Under the pieces are notes generated by a model. That model saw nothing but the letters and a program-made list of their open reading frames with translations, was not told where the DNA came from and made no database searches. 21,927 nucleotides of DNA from an uncultured Bacteroides sp. (GTDB lineage: Bacteria; Bacteroidota; Bacteroidia; Bacteroidales; Bacteroidaceae), in NCBI GenBank assembly GCA_900755095.1, contig CAAEFE010000087.1:1-21927 (forward strand), in the 5' to 3' direction. Both the position numbers and the translations under genes were made by a program. This document shows positions 8,757-15,824 of this stretch, one piece after another. How positions within the stretch are numbered: the stretch's first letter is position 1; the number at the start of each line of letters is the position of its first letter.

Positions 8757-10088
8757 ATGAAAAGAATAATTCCTGCTATCCTGCTCTTATTGGCTTTGAC
8801 CGGGTGTTATAATTCCGGTGAACCTCGTGAGCGGGTTCTTAAAATCTACAACTGGGCGGATTACATCGGCGAAGGTGTACTTGAGGATTTCCAGGCATAT
8901 TATAAAGAACAGACCGGTGAGAATATCCGTATCGTTTACCAGACATTCGATATCAACGAAATCATGTTGACGAAAATTGAAAAGGGGCATGAAGATTTTG
9001 ATGTTGTTTGTCCTTCGGAATACATCATCGAGCGTATGCTGAAGAAGCATTTGTTGCTACCTATCGACACGAATTTCGCACATTCTCCCAATTACATGAA
9101 TAATGTGGCTCCATTTATTCGTAAGCAGATTAATAAATTGAGTCAGCCGGGTGAAAAAGCCAGCCGCTATGCTGTATGTTATATGTGGGGGACGGCAGGT
9201 ATTCTGTATAACCGGGCTTATGTGCCCGATTCGGTAGCCCTGTCCTGGGATTGCCTTTGGAATAAAAAGTATGCCGGAAAGATCCTGATGAAGGATAGTT
9301 ATCGTGATGCTTATGGAACAGCCGTGATTTATGCGCATGCAAAGGAACTGAAGGAGGGAACGGTAACAGTGGAAGAGTTGATGAACGACTATTCTCCACG
9401 TGCGATGGAGTTGGCTGAAAAATACTTAAAAGCCTTGAAACCGAACATTGCTGGCTGGGAAGCGGACTTTGGCAAGGAAATGATGACGAAAAATAAAGCT
9501 TGGCTGAATATGACTTGGAGCGGTGATGCAATCTGGGCGATTGAAGAGGCCAATGCGGTAGGAGTGGATTTGGATTATGAAGTTCCCGAAGAAGGAAGTA
9601 ATATCTGGTATGACGGTTGGGTGATCCCGAAATATGCCAGGAATCCGGAAGCGGCTAGTTATTTTATCAACTTTATGTGTCGTCCGGATATAGCCTTGCG
9701 GAATATGGATTTCTGCGGATATGTAAGTTCCATAGCTACTCCCGAAATACTGGAAGAGAAGATAGACACCACTCTTCATTATTATTCCGATTTAAGTTAC
9801 TTTTTCGGACCGGGTGCAGACAGCGTGCAGATTGATAAAATACAATATCCGGATCGTAAGGTGGTGGAACGATGTGCCATGATTCGTGATTTTGGCGATA
9901 AGACAAAAGAAGTTCTTGATATTTGGTCGCGTATTAAAGGAGATAATTTGGGAGTGGGTATCACTATTCTTATTTTCGTCGTTGTTGCATTGATGAGTGG
10001 TTGGATGATTTATAAGAAGTGGCAGCGTTATAATCGTCAGAAACAACAAAGACGTAGAAGCAGAAGGAAAAAGGTCAGGAGGAATTAG
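8757..10088 (+). CDS. potD: Polyamine-binding lipoprotein PotD with extra C-terminal membrane anchor
   Basis: A 443-aa substrate-binding protein that delivers polyamines to PotBC. I chose ATG 8757 because it gives a clean lipoprotein signal (MKRIIPAILLLLALTGC, Cys17); ATG 8736 would add seven polar residues in front. The binding core matches PotD: YNWADY near the start, CPSEY, DSYRDAY, MTWSGDAIW and IWYDGW (Trp284, Asp286). These line up with the aromatic and acidic residues that hold the polyamine in E. coli PotD, with Asp in place of one Glu. E. coli PotD is 348 aa and ends with the core. Here a further hydrophobic helix (~399-419) and a 24-residue tail with 14 Lys/Arg follow. A helix then a basic tail predicts the C-terminus is in the cytoplasm, so this protein may be tethered at both ends. 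It is the last gene of the operon. Confidence 0.88.
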   Translation: MKRIIPAILLLLALTGCYNSGEPRERVLKIYNWADYIGEGVLEDFQAYYKEQTGENIRIVYQTFDINEIMLTKIEKGHEDFDVVCPSEYIIERMLKKHLLLPIDTNFAHSPNYMNNVAPFIRKQINKLSQPGEKASRYAVCYMWGTAGILYNRAYVPDSVALSWDCLWNKKYAGKILMKDSYRDAYGTAVIYAHAKELKEGTVTVEELMNDYSPRAMELAEKYLKALKPNIAGWEADFGKEMMTKNKAWLNMTWSGDAIWAIEEANAVGVDLDYEVPEEGSNIWYDGWVIPKYARNPEAASYFINFMCRPDIALRNMDFCGYVSSIATPEILEEKIDTTLHYYSDLSYFFGPGADSVQIDKIQYPDRKVVERCAMIRDFGDKTKEVLDIWSRIKGDNLGVGITILIFVVVALMSGWMIYKKWQRYNRQKQQRRRSRRKKVRRN

Positions 10089-10159
10089 TGTTTCTCCGGA
10101 TTGCAAACAAAAAATAAATTAGGTGGAAAATAAAAGCGGTATCTACGGTAAGAAATAAG

Positions 10160-10204
10160 AAGCACGGTGAACAGAATGCTGATGGCAGGATGTTCGCCGT
10201 GCTT
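10160..10204. terminator. Shared hairpin between convergent potD and alkD-like genes
   Basis: A 14-bp stem with one G-T pair (left arm 10160-10173, right arm 10191-10204, core GCACGG/CCGTGC) and a 17-nt loop. It lies between the potD stop (10088) and the stop of the convergent glycosylase gene (10210). T-runs are poor on both sides (CTTATTTCTT on the minus strand), so it is a plausible but weak bidirectional terminator. Confidence 0.6.
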
Positions 10205-10209
10205 GGTAT

Positions 10210-10908
10210 TTATCGTCTTTTCATTTCTCGGAGAATGTCCTTGGTGTCCTTATCTACCCGGAATGACTCAATTGTTTTTTGCAGTGCCTTGTTGTAAGTC
10301 CAGTTATCCAGTGTGCTATGTTTCAGATACTCCATTGTCTTTTGGGGAAATTTGATAAAACACAATGATATCATCCATGCCATAGCCATGCGTGCATAAT
10401 ATGCATCATGATTGAATGAGTCGGCATATTTCAGTAACGAATCGATATGCGCGTCATCTACATAATGGAAAAGCATCACAATTCCGAAACGTATTTCAAA
10501 TTCTTTAGAGGATTTCAGATAGGGTTGGATAAATTGCCATACGTTTTCTTTTCCTTTTTTCACAGAAGTTTTCAGTTCACTGCAGAATATGTCGCATACA
10601 GCCCAATTATCTATACGGGGAATGAACATCGTTACGTATTTCATTTGTTCTTCAAGTTCCATTTTTGCCAGTCCGATAATCATTCCCTGAAGCATTGTTT
10701 CTTCATAATAAATCGTATCGGTTGATTCGACAAATGTACGCCAGTCTTCTTTCTTAATAATTTCTTTGGCCATTGTCCGCAGTTGGGGGATGCGTACGCC
10801 GAGAATGTTGTTTGCTCCCGGGAGGAGGGAAGAATGAAATTCCTGATATTTGGAATCTGCTAATGTTTGTAATTCTTTCCGGATATTTTCAGTTGTAGTC
10901 ATTTTCAT
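10210..10908 (-). CDS. AlkD-like DNA alkylation repair protein (HEAT-repeat glycosylase)
   Basis: A 232-aa all-helical protein of the AlkC/AlkD family, which removes N3- and N7-alkylated purines without flipping the base. The key pattern of B. cereus AlkD is visible: Trp-x3-Asp in DNWAVCD (Trp102, Asp106), an Arg in the next repeat (EIRFGI, Arg140), and a further Trp in YARMAMAW (Trp178). These match the Trp/Asp/Arg/Trp set that contacts the lesion in AlkD, so activity is likely. The basic C-terminus (MKRR) may help bind DNA. The frame is open up to ATG 10992, but a -7 box at 10925-10932 lies inside that extension and the extra residues are low quality. ATG 10908 (or 10902) is therefore the likely start. 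It is monocistronic, just downstream of a terminator. Confidence 0.85.
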   Translation of the reverse strand: MKMTTTENIRKELQTLADSKYQEFHSSLLPGANNILGVRIPQLRTMAKEIIKKEDWRTFVESTDTIYYEETMLQGMIIGLAKMELEEQMKYVTMFIPRIDNWAVCDIFCSELKTSVKKGKENVWQFIQPYLKSSKEFEIRFGIVMLFHYVDDAHIDSLLKYADSFNHDAYYARMAMAWMISLCFIKFPQKTMEYLKHSTLDNWTYNKALQKTIESFRVDKDTKDILREMKRR

Positions 10909-10924
10909 ATCGTTGGTTATTTCA

Positions 10925-10932
10925 CAAAGGTA
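10925..10932 (-). promoter_or_regulatory. -7 promoter box (TACCTTTG) for the AlkD-like gene
   Basis: A TAnnTTTG match on the minus strand, 16 nt before ATG 10908. It directly follows the T-run of the terminator at 10934-10974, so any -33 element must lie within that hairpin; none matching TTTG is evident. Confidence 0.6.
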
Positions 10933-10933
10933 T

Positions 10934-10974
10934 AAAAAAAGAGTATGCGCGCTGTGTGCAGGCATACTCTTTTT
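10934..10974 (-). terminator. Rho-independent terminator of the small lipoprotein gene
   Basis: A 13-bp perfect stem AAAAAGAGTATGC/GCATACTCTTTTT (10936-10948 and 10962-10974) with a 13-nt loop. On the minus strand it continues into a T-run, ending transcription of the gene that stops at 11027. The flanking A/T runs could make it work in both directions. Confidence 0.85.
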
Positions 10975-11026
10975 GGAGGTAATTCCCATCATAATGAAAA
11001 TACGTTGGGAAAGTTTATCCGATCAG

Positions 11027-11686
11027 TTACTTTTTGACCATGTCGAAACTGAATGTGGTAACCGAAAAGTTTTCAAGCGGCTCTCCTTCTACTTCCACTT
11101 GGGTGGCTTTGATTACAAAGGTGAGTTTTTTATCTTTATATGTATATTGACCCTTTTCTTCCGCTTCTATAGTTACTTTTACAGTAATTTGAGGAGCTTC
11201 CTCTCCCTCTGTTTGTACTTGGGTAGGGATCGTGTATTTTATTTCCAAAGGTTCAGGTTTTAATTGAAGTAGAATGGAGCCTTTGCTATCATCATTAAAG
11301 GCTGCAGTATAAGGAATGTTGTAATTGATATCACCCAAAGTCTCAATGATAATTTCGCCTATTTCTTCACCGACAATACTTTTAATCAGATCGTCAACTG
11401 GAAGTTTTTTTATCATAATCTGATTATCTTTTACTTCAGCGGTAACTGTGGCTCCTTGCGGCTGTTCTTCTTTGAAGGAATAGTTTTGTGGATTGACGGA
11501 TGGAGCAGTTTCTGTCAGCATATTACCGGAATAATTACCTTCCACATCTTTAAGTGAATATACGGGAATATCAGAATCGTCATCACTACTACATGCTGTA
11601 AAAGTGGCTATCAGGCCTAATGACATTACTAAGAAAGCAAAACGATTAAAACAACAAGTTTTTTTTATTTCAGTTATAATTTTCAT
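11027..11686 (-). CDS. Small lipoprotein of unknown function (DUF4840-like)
   Basis: A 219-aa protein with a lipoprotein signal (lipobox FTAC, Cys32) followed by an acidic SSDDDSD stretch; such acidic residues after the cysteine resemble the Bacteroides lipoprotein export signal for surface display. The body is beta-rich with alternating polar and hydrophobic residues, begins with GNYSGNM and ends in a FSFDMVKK strand. This resembles the DUF4840 group of Bacteroides lipoproteins, but I am not certain of that match. No enzyme motif is visible. It has its own -7 box and terminator, so it is a single-gene unit. The first 14 residues before the hydrophobic core are long and basic (two Cys at 11-12). 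No function can be assigned. Confidence 0.75.
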   Translation of the reverse strand: MKIITEIKKTCCFNRFAFLVMSLGLIATFTACSSDDDSDIPVYSLKDVEGNYSGNMLTETAPSVNPQNYSFKEEQPQGATVTAEVKDNQIMIKKLPVDDLIKSIVGEEIGEIIIETLGDINYNIPYTAAFNDDSKGSILLQLKPEPLEIKYTIPTQVQTEGEEAPQITVKVTIEAEEKGQYTYKDKKLTFVIKATQVEVEGEPLENFSVTTFSFDMVKK

Positions 11687-11712
11687 ACTGTTTTAAATTA
11701 GATTATTAATTT

Positions 11713-11720
11713 CAAAATTA
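11713..11720 (-). promoter_or_regulatory. -7 promoter box (TAATTTTG) for the small lipoprotein gene
   Basis: A TAnnTTTG match on the minus strand, 26 nt upstream of ATG 11686, predicting a leader of roughly 23 nt. No clear -33 box. The sequence is AT-rich, so chance matches are more likely here. Confidence 0.5.
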
Positions 11721-11811
11721 AGGTGTACGTACATAAAGTAAATGCCGGTACTTGTGAAATACTGCATAAGGAAATAAAAATAGAATATTTTTTTTTATAT
11801 GAGTATTGCCA

Positions 11812-11838
11812 TGAAGATCCCTGTTCATGGGATCTTCA
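11812..11838 (-). terminator. Hairpin downstream of the regulator gene
   Basis: A perfect 10-bp stem TGAAGATCCC/GGGATCTTCA with a 7-nt loop, about 22 nt beyond the stop of the regulator gene (11861). No T-run follows directly on the minus strand, so termination is likely but inefficient or of another type. Confidence 0.5.
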
Positions 11839-11860
11839 ATTATAAAATATTCTTTTTATT

Positions 11861-13558
11861 TTATAGCTTTTTCGTAATGGACTTGCTTGGAGTTATCCCG
11901 AAATACTCTTTGTATTTATGGCGGAAATTCTTAAGATTTTTCAATCCAATCATTTCAGGAATAACCTGGACAGAGTATTTTCCACTCTCCAATAACTCAC
12001 GTGCTTTTTCCATACGAATACGATAAATAAAATACTTCGGTGCTTCTCCCGTCAGTGCTTTCCATTTATTAAAGAAAGCAGTTCTGCTCATATACAGTTC
12101 AGAGGCAATTTCATCTATCGTCAGATTTTCCTTATCTATATTTTTTAGAATAAATTCTTTTACTTGATTGATGAATGTGTAATTACTATCATCTAAAACT
12201 TTCTCTTCTTCCTTTTCCAAGAACTGCTTTCCGAAAACTGTCTGCAAGAATGATCTTCTTAGAGAACGGTTGTTTTTGATAAGTACATTCATTTCTATCT
12301 TTAAATCTTCGATGTGGAAAGGCACATATAAAAAGATGTCGGCCAGGGAACTTTCTCTTTTGTTGCGTTGTCCTATATCTATACGTGAACCGTAAAGGAT
12401 GATAGGAATAACGGATGTTTCTCCTGATGTCTTTAGTCTTGATGACAGTTCATAGCCATACATTCCATGCAGCATAAGGTCGCAAATCACTAAATCAGGA
12501 TATTTCTCTTTTATACATTCTAAAGCTTCAGAGCCATTCCCGAAACTTTTCACATCAAAATCCTTTGATAAACATTCTTCCAAATAAGACTTGAATTCTT
12601 CATTACTGTCAGCGAGAACAACAGTAGGCTTGATTGAACTTTTTTTATGAGCAATCTTACCCAATGAAGTATCAGTCTTTCTTTCTTCCGACTTTTTTGC
12701 GGAGTGTATGATATTATATCCGGATACCTTTCTTTCTGAATTTGTTGTAGGAAATCTTAGTGAGACAGTGTGGGTTGAATGATTGATAAGAATATTCCCA
12801 TCACATAGTTTCATTAATTTTTTGCAGAGTACACTTTTGGCAAATGCATATTTGAACTCTGATTTATGTTTAGGTTTAATCAAGTGATACTTTTGGCGCC
12901 TATAACATGTTAGCAATTTGCCCTTGTTGGCATCGAACGTTTTAAGTTCCCAGTGTTCGGAATTAGAAGAAATTGAAAAGATAATCCTTTTATCTTCAGG
13001 TTTCGAATGTTCTATTGCGTTTTTTATGAATTTATCAATGATGGGAGAGATTTTACTTTGATCGAACCAAACGCTGGCATAATTAAACTCTGTTTTTATT
13101 TCTAACTTAATCCGCTTGTCCGTAGCGAAATTTTTCAATGAATGGACTCTGTTATTAATGAAGTTTCCCAGTTCATATTCGGCAATATCCATCTGTTTGG
13201 AGTAGATAAGCAGATGTCGCAGATTCATTAATTTGGTTAGGTGTTCATCAAGACAGTCTATATTACGAATGACTAGTGATAACATTTTCTTTATGTCTTC
13301 GGGGCAACTATCATCACAAGCAGCTCTTAGAGGGGTATGAACGAGTGTGATAGGGTTGCGAATGCTTTGAAAAGAATCCATGAAATATTGGTGCTCTTCT
13401 TTTAAGATTTTGATTTCCTTATGGAGGGTAAGAAAATGAGATAAGAGCCAATATAATGAAATTCCTCCGGCTGTAAGTAGTAAGAAGAAGTGAGACTGGT
13501 GAAAGATATTTGCATCTATAATAGAGACAAATAGTGACGTTATCATTAAGTATTTCAT
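11861..13558 (-). CDS. Membrane AraC-type regulator: degenerate hybrid two-component system without sensor domain
   Basis: A 565-aa protein with the back half of a Bacteroides hybrid two-component system (HTCS). Two hydrophobic segments (~1-16, ~24-44) anchor it; the large periplasmic sensor of HTCS is absent. Residues ~50-270 follow a histidine kinase layout, but the H-box reads SFQSIRNPIT, with Gln64 where the phosphorylated His should be. The N-box Asn180 is kept (FIKNAIEHS), while the glycine-rich ATP boxes are lost (DANKGK near 209; no G2 motif near 236). Residues ~311-430 are a receiver with Asp317 and phospho-acceptor Asp360, but the switch Thr is Gly390 and the conserved Lys is Val412. 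The C-terminus (~462-560) is an intact AraC-type helix-turn-helix domain. It is probably a DNA-binding regulator that works without phosphorelay. The adjacent SusC/D operon on the same strand is its likely target (inference). Confidence 0.85.
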   Translation of the reverse strand: MKYLMITSLFVSIIDANIFHQSHFFLLLTAGGISLYWLLSHFLTLHKEIKILKEEHQYFMDSFQSIRNPITLVHTPLRAACDDSCPEDIKKMLSLVIRNIDCLDEHLTKLMNLRHLLIYSKQMDIAEYELGNFINNRVHSLKNFATDKRIKLEIKTEFNYASVWFDQSKISPIIDKFIKNAIEHSKPEDKRIIFSISSNSEHWELKTFDANKGKLLTCYRRQKYHLIKPKHKSEFKYAFAKSVLCKKLMKLCDGNILINHSTHTVSLRFPTTNSERKVSGYNIIHSAKKSEERKTDTSLGKIAHKKSSIKPTVVLADSNEEFKSYLEECLSKDFDVKSFGNGSEALECIKEKYPDLVICDLMLHGMYGYELSSRLKTSGETSVIPIILYGSRIDIGQRNKRESSLADIFLYVPFHIEDLKIEMNVLIKNNRSLRRSFLQTVFGKQFLEKEEEKVLDDSNYTFINQVKEFILKNIDKENLTIDEIASELYMSRTAFFNKWKALTGEAPKYFIYRIRMEKARELLESGKYSVQVIPEMIGLKNLKNFRHKYKEYFGITPSKSITKKL

Positions 13559-13678
13559 ATTTATTTTTTGTTGAGGTCACTTGGACTGTATACCTCTGTT
13601 CCTTTTTAGTTGAGGGGGGATGAGAAAATGCACAACGAGTGTGATTTAGGGCATTACTAAACTCAAACAGTCTAATCT

Positions 13679-13686
13679 CAAAATTA
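13679..13686 (-). promoter_or_regulatory. Possible -7 promoter box (TAATTTTG) for the regulator
   Basis: A TAnnTTTG match on the minus strand about 120 nt upstream of ATG 13558. A TTG lies 16 nt further upstream, shorter than the usual Bacteroides spacing. It implies a leader of about 115 nt. Weak evidence in AT-rich DNA. Confidence 0.35.
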
Positions 13687-13868
13687 TTTGTTCTTTGAAG
13701 GTCAATATTAAGAAAGCGAGTTCCGTATGCAGATTTAAATCCTTACGTCTTGAATCATTCTTTAAGGAATATCTATTTCCTCCAAGTGACAATAATTAAT
13801 AGATCATTTTTTCTGAATATATAATACTAAATAGAGATTCTTTGACGGTGGTGGGCGTATCTTGTATT

Positions 13869-13901
13869 TGATACTGTAATCTTTTGGGGCTATCAGTATC
13901 A
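13869..13901. repeat. Inverted repeat TGATACTG / CAGTATCA
   Basis: Perfect 8-bp arms (13869-13876 and 13894-13901) separated by 17 nt. Arm length and spacing would suit a dimeric regulator or a small RNA hairpin. No T-run follows. Function unknown. Confidence 0.4.
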
Positions 13902-13950
13902 CAATATGCTTTTTCATATGTAATTCCTAAGGTAAAGTAAACATATTTTC

Positions 13951-14122
13951 TTTATTGAAATATAGTTTGTTTTTGCGGAGTAAAAGTAATGATTTGGTAT
14001 AATAAATAAATGATGAGTTATTGGCAAATGGTGTATTGTTATTGTTTGGTGTTGTTTTGTAGGTGATAAGTGTTGTGTTTTTGTATTATTTTAATTGATG
14101 ATATTTGGTGGAAATAGTGAAA
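13951..14122 (-). terminator. Candidate Rho-dependent terminator (C-rich, G-poor transcript) of the PUL operon
   Basis: In these 172 nt the plus strand has 42 G but only 2 C (13976 and 14025). RNA read from the minus strand, the direction of the SusC/D operon ending at 14244, would therefore have 42 C to 2 G and be largely unstructured. High C over G just past an operon end is the hallmark of Rho loading sites. It lies directly after the hairpin at 14121-14160, which lacks a T-run. The composition is seen; the function is inferred. Confidence 0.45.
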
Positions 14123-14160
14123 CCGGAACTTTAACCAAATAGATGGTTAAAATTCCGGTT
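14121..14160 (-). terminator. Long hairpin after the PUL operon
   Basis: A 17-position stem with one mismatch: AACCGGAA/TTCCGGTT outside and TTTAACCA/TGGTTAAA inside, loop of 6 nt. It starts 84 nt after the last stop codon of the minus-strand operon. On the minus strand it is followed by TCACTATTTCC, not a T-run, so it may stabilise the 3' end or help termination rather than act alone. Confidence 0.55.
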
Positions 14161-14243
14161 ATATTATTTTACTGATAATAGGCGCATAAGCTCCTGTTAG
14201 TAAGGAAAGGATTTGTTTTTCCTCCCCTGTTTAATTGATAATT

Positions 14244-15803
14244 CTACATCTCGTAATAGTTTTTATCCCCTTTCATATCCTTGTATTTACCATTATGCAA
14301 ATAGTTGATGTCCGGTTCATATTTATGGCCTCCTTCCACTCTATAAAAGGCTGCTGCCCCTGCATTTATGTTAGCATGATATGGTGTTGCTTCCAGTGCG
14401 TCCGACCAGAAAGGGATATTACGCATTATGTAAAGTTTGCCAAGACCTTTGTCATATAACTTTTCTCGTAACGTTTCCGGATACGATTCGTCATTTTCAT
14501 AATCGAACGTATATTCGTCGGTGCTGAAACCGCCATATTGAGATTTGTCCAGTCCTGCTATTGGTTTTTCAATCGAGCTATCCTCCCACGGATTCATAAT
14601 TTTGGTATTTACCCATGTCCAGGCATAATCAATATATTCACCTGCTCTGATACCCGCAGCCTCGGAGGCTAGTGAACCGGCCGGATCACCCGTTATGGTA
14701 ACTGTAATCAGTTTGGTCTTGCCTAAAGATTCCCGTAGTGCTTTGATGAGCTTCGGATACGAGGTCGCATTGGCAGCCGGATGTCCGTTTATACCATATT
14801 CGGCACCTTCGTCCATGAGATTAATGCCATCTACACGGTAGTTGGCGAGCTTCTTGACTTCCGCTACAAAGGCTGTAATCTGCTCATCTGTCAGGTTGCA
14901 GAATCCCAAGCCGGTCCCTTCTGCTTTAAGGGTGACGCAACGCTTTATACCATAGCTGGAGAGTGACGACATATTGCTTAACTGCTTTTTGAAATTGGCT
15001 GATTGGTTCAGAGTCACTTTTCCATTCGCATATCCCAGTGTTGCGGCATTCACATTAATGATGTCATATAAATAGGCATACCACGACGTTTCCCATAACT
15101 CATAATGTCCGGGACCGAATGTTTCATTATCATATAATACCATGATAAATTCTTTGGCAATGGAGGCGTTGACTTTTTCGCCATCAATAAACCCTACCAT
15201 CTTGTACTTTTTCATATCAGCCTTCATCGGGCTCAACCACGGATAAGTAGAGCGTTTATAATAAATCTTGTAATAGATTTCATTACTATCCCGTGACGGA
15301 CGAATTCCGCTTTCTTCCGGTAGTTCTACGGTAATAGGGAGCAAAGAATAATCATGCAATGTGCCTAGCGGATTCAGGCGTACCATGATAGTATCCGACA
15401 TTGTATCTCCTGCCTTAATAGTCATTGCACCATCGTTACTGATGCCCTCAATGCTGATAGTAGACATTTTCCGGTATTCCGTACCGTGTTCTTCATTGTA
15501 TTTGTCTACTAAGTCGAGGTCGATTTTCATTGTGATTCGGGTGTCCTGTGCCACCGGCTTCACCGTTTGGTAGAAGAATGCAAAATCGGGAGTCTTGGTA
15601 TTGGTCATGGTGATTTCCAGGTCACTGGTTGTCATATCACATTTTAGCATGCCAAAGTTATTGTCTAAAGCCGTCTCGTTAGGTAATTTACCTACGGGAG
15701 TGGCAATGGAATTATCTTCGCAGCCTCCTAGCATGCCGGTTACTAATGTAATGGCAGCCATGCAGAGAACATTTTTGAAGTTTATATTTCTTTTCATGTC
15801 CAT
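14244..15803 (-). CDS. DUF1735 + GH18 Endo H/F-like lipoprotein with altered catalytic motif
   Basis: A 519-aa probable surface lipoprotein (signal MDMKRNINFK..., lipobox LGGC at ~25-28; ATG two codons later is an alternative start). Residues ~35-190 are a BT_3987-type DUF1735 domain (NEEHGTEY, then the LLPITVELP strand). Residues ~200-510 are a GH18 barrel related to endo-beta-N-acetylglucosaminidases H/F, which cut the GlcNAc-GlcNAc core of N-glycans. The motif region DGINLMDEGAEYG aligns with Endo H DGVDFDDEYAEYG. The proton-donor Glu is kept (Glu332), but the assisting Asp two residues before it is Met330 (codon 14814-14816) and the fourth position is Asn328. So it may be inactive and bind glycan, or belong to a subgroup with another mechanism. 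Last gene of the PUL operon, 21 bp after the LamG gene. Confidence 0.85.
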   Translation of the reverse strand: MDMKRNINFKNVLCMAAITLVTGMLGGCEDNSIATPVGKLPNETALDNNFGMLKCDMTTSDLEITMTNTKTPDFAFFYQTVKPVAQDTRITMKIDLDLVDKYNEEHGTEYRKMSTISIEGISNDGAMTIKAGDTMSDTIMVRLNPLGTLHDYSLLPITVELPEESGIRPSRDSNEIYYKIYYKRSTYPWLSPMKADMKKYKMVGFIDGEKVNASIAKEFIMVLYDNETFGPGHYELWETSWYAYLYDIINVNAATLGYANGKVTLNQSANFKKQLSNMSSLSSYGIKRCVTLKAEGTGLGFCNLTDEQITAFVAEVKKLANYRVDGINLMDEGAEYGINGHPAANATSYPKLIKALRESLGKTKLITVTITGDPAGSLASEAAGIRAGEYIDYAWTWVNTKIMNPWEDSSIEKPIAGLDKSQYGGFSTDEYTFDYENDESYPETLREKLYDKGLGKLYIMRNIPFWSDALEATPYHANINAGAAAFYRVEGGHKYEPDINYLHNGKYKDMKGDKNYYEM

Positions 15804-15824
15804 GGTTATCTTTAAAGTGAATGA

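Larger units (their letters stand above)
13559..14243. other. Gene-free 685-bp intergenic stretch
   Basis: No convincing coding sequence, tRNA or mobile element seen on either strand. Part 13559-13690 is the presumed leader and promoter of the regulator. An 8-bp inverted repeat lies at 13869-13901. Part 13951-14122 is almost free of C on the plus strand. A long hairpin lies at 14121-14160. The rest is AT-rich without recognisable structure. Confidence 0.7.

Noticed and set aside
10909..10992. Longer start of the AlkD-like protein at ATG 10992
   Set aside because: It would be read through the terminator hairpin and the -7 box of the gene itself.
11799..12026. Plus-strand open frame over the end of the AraC-type regulator
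   Set aside because: It overlaps the HTH domain coding region in antisense and has no recognisable domain.
13559..14243. Remnant gene or CRISPR array in the gene-free stretch
   Set aside because: No repeated unit with regular spacing and no recognisable broken reading frame were seen.
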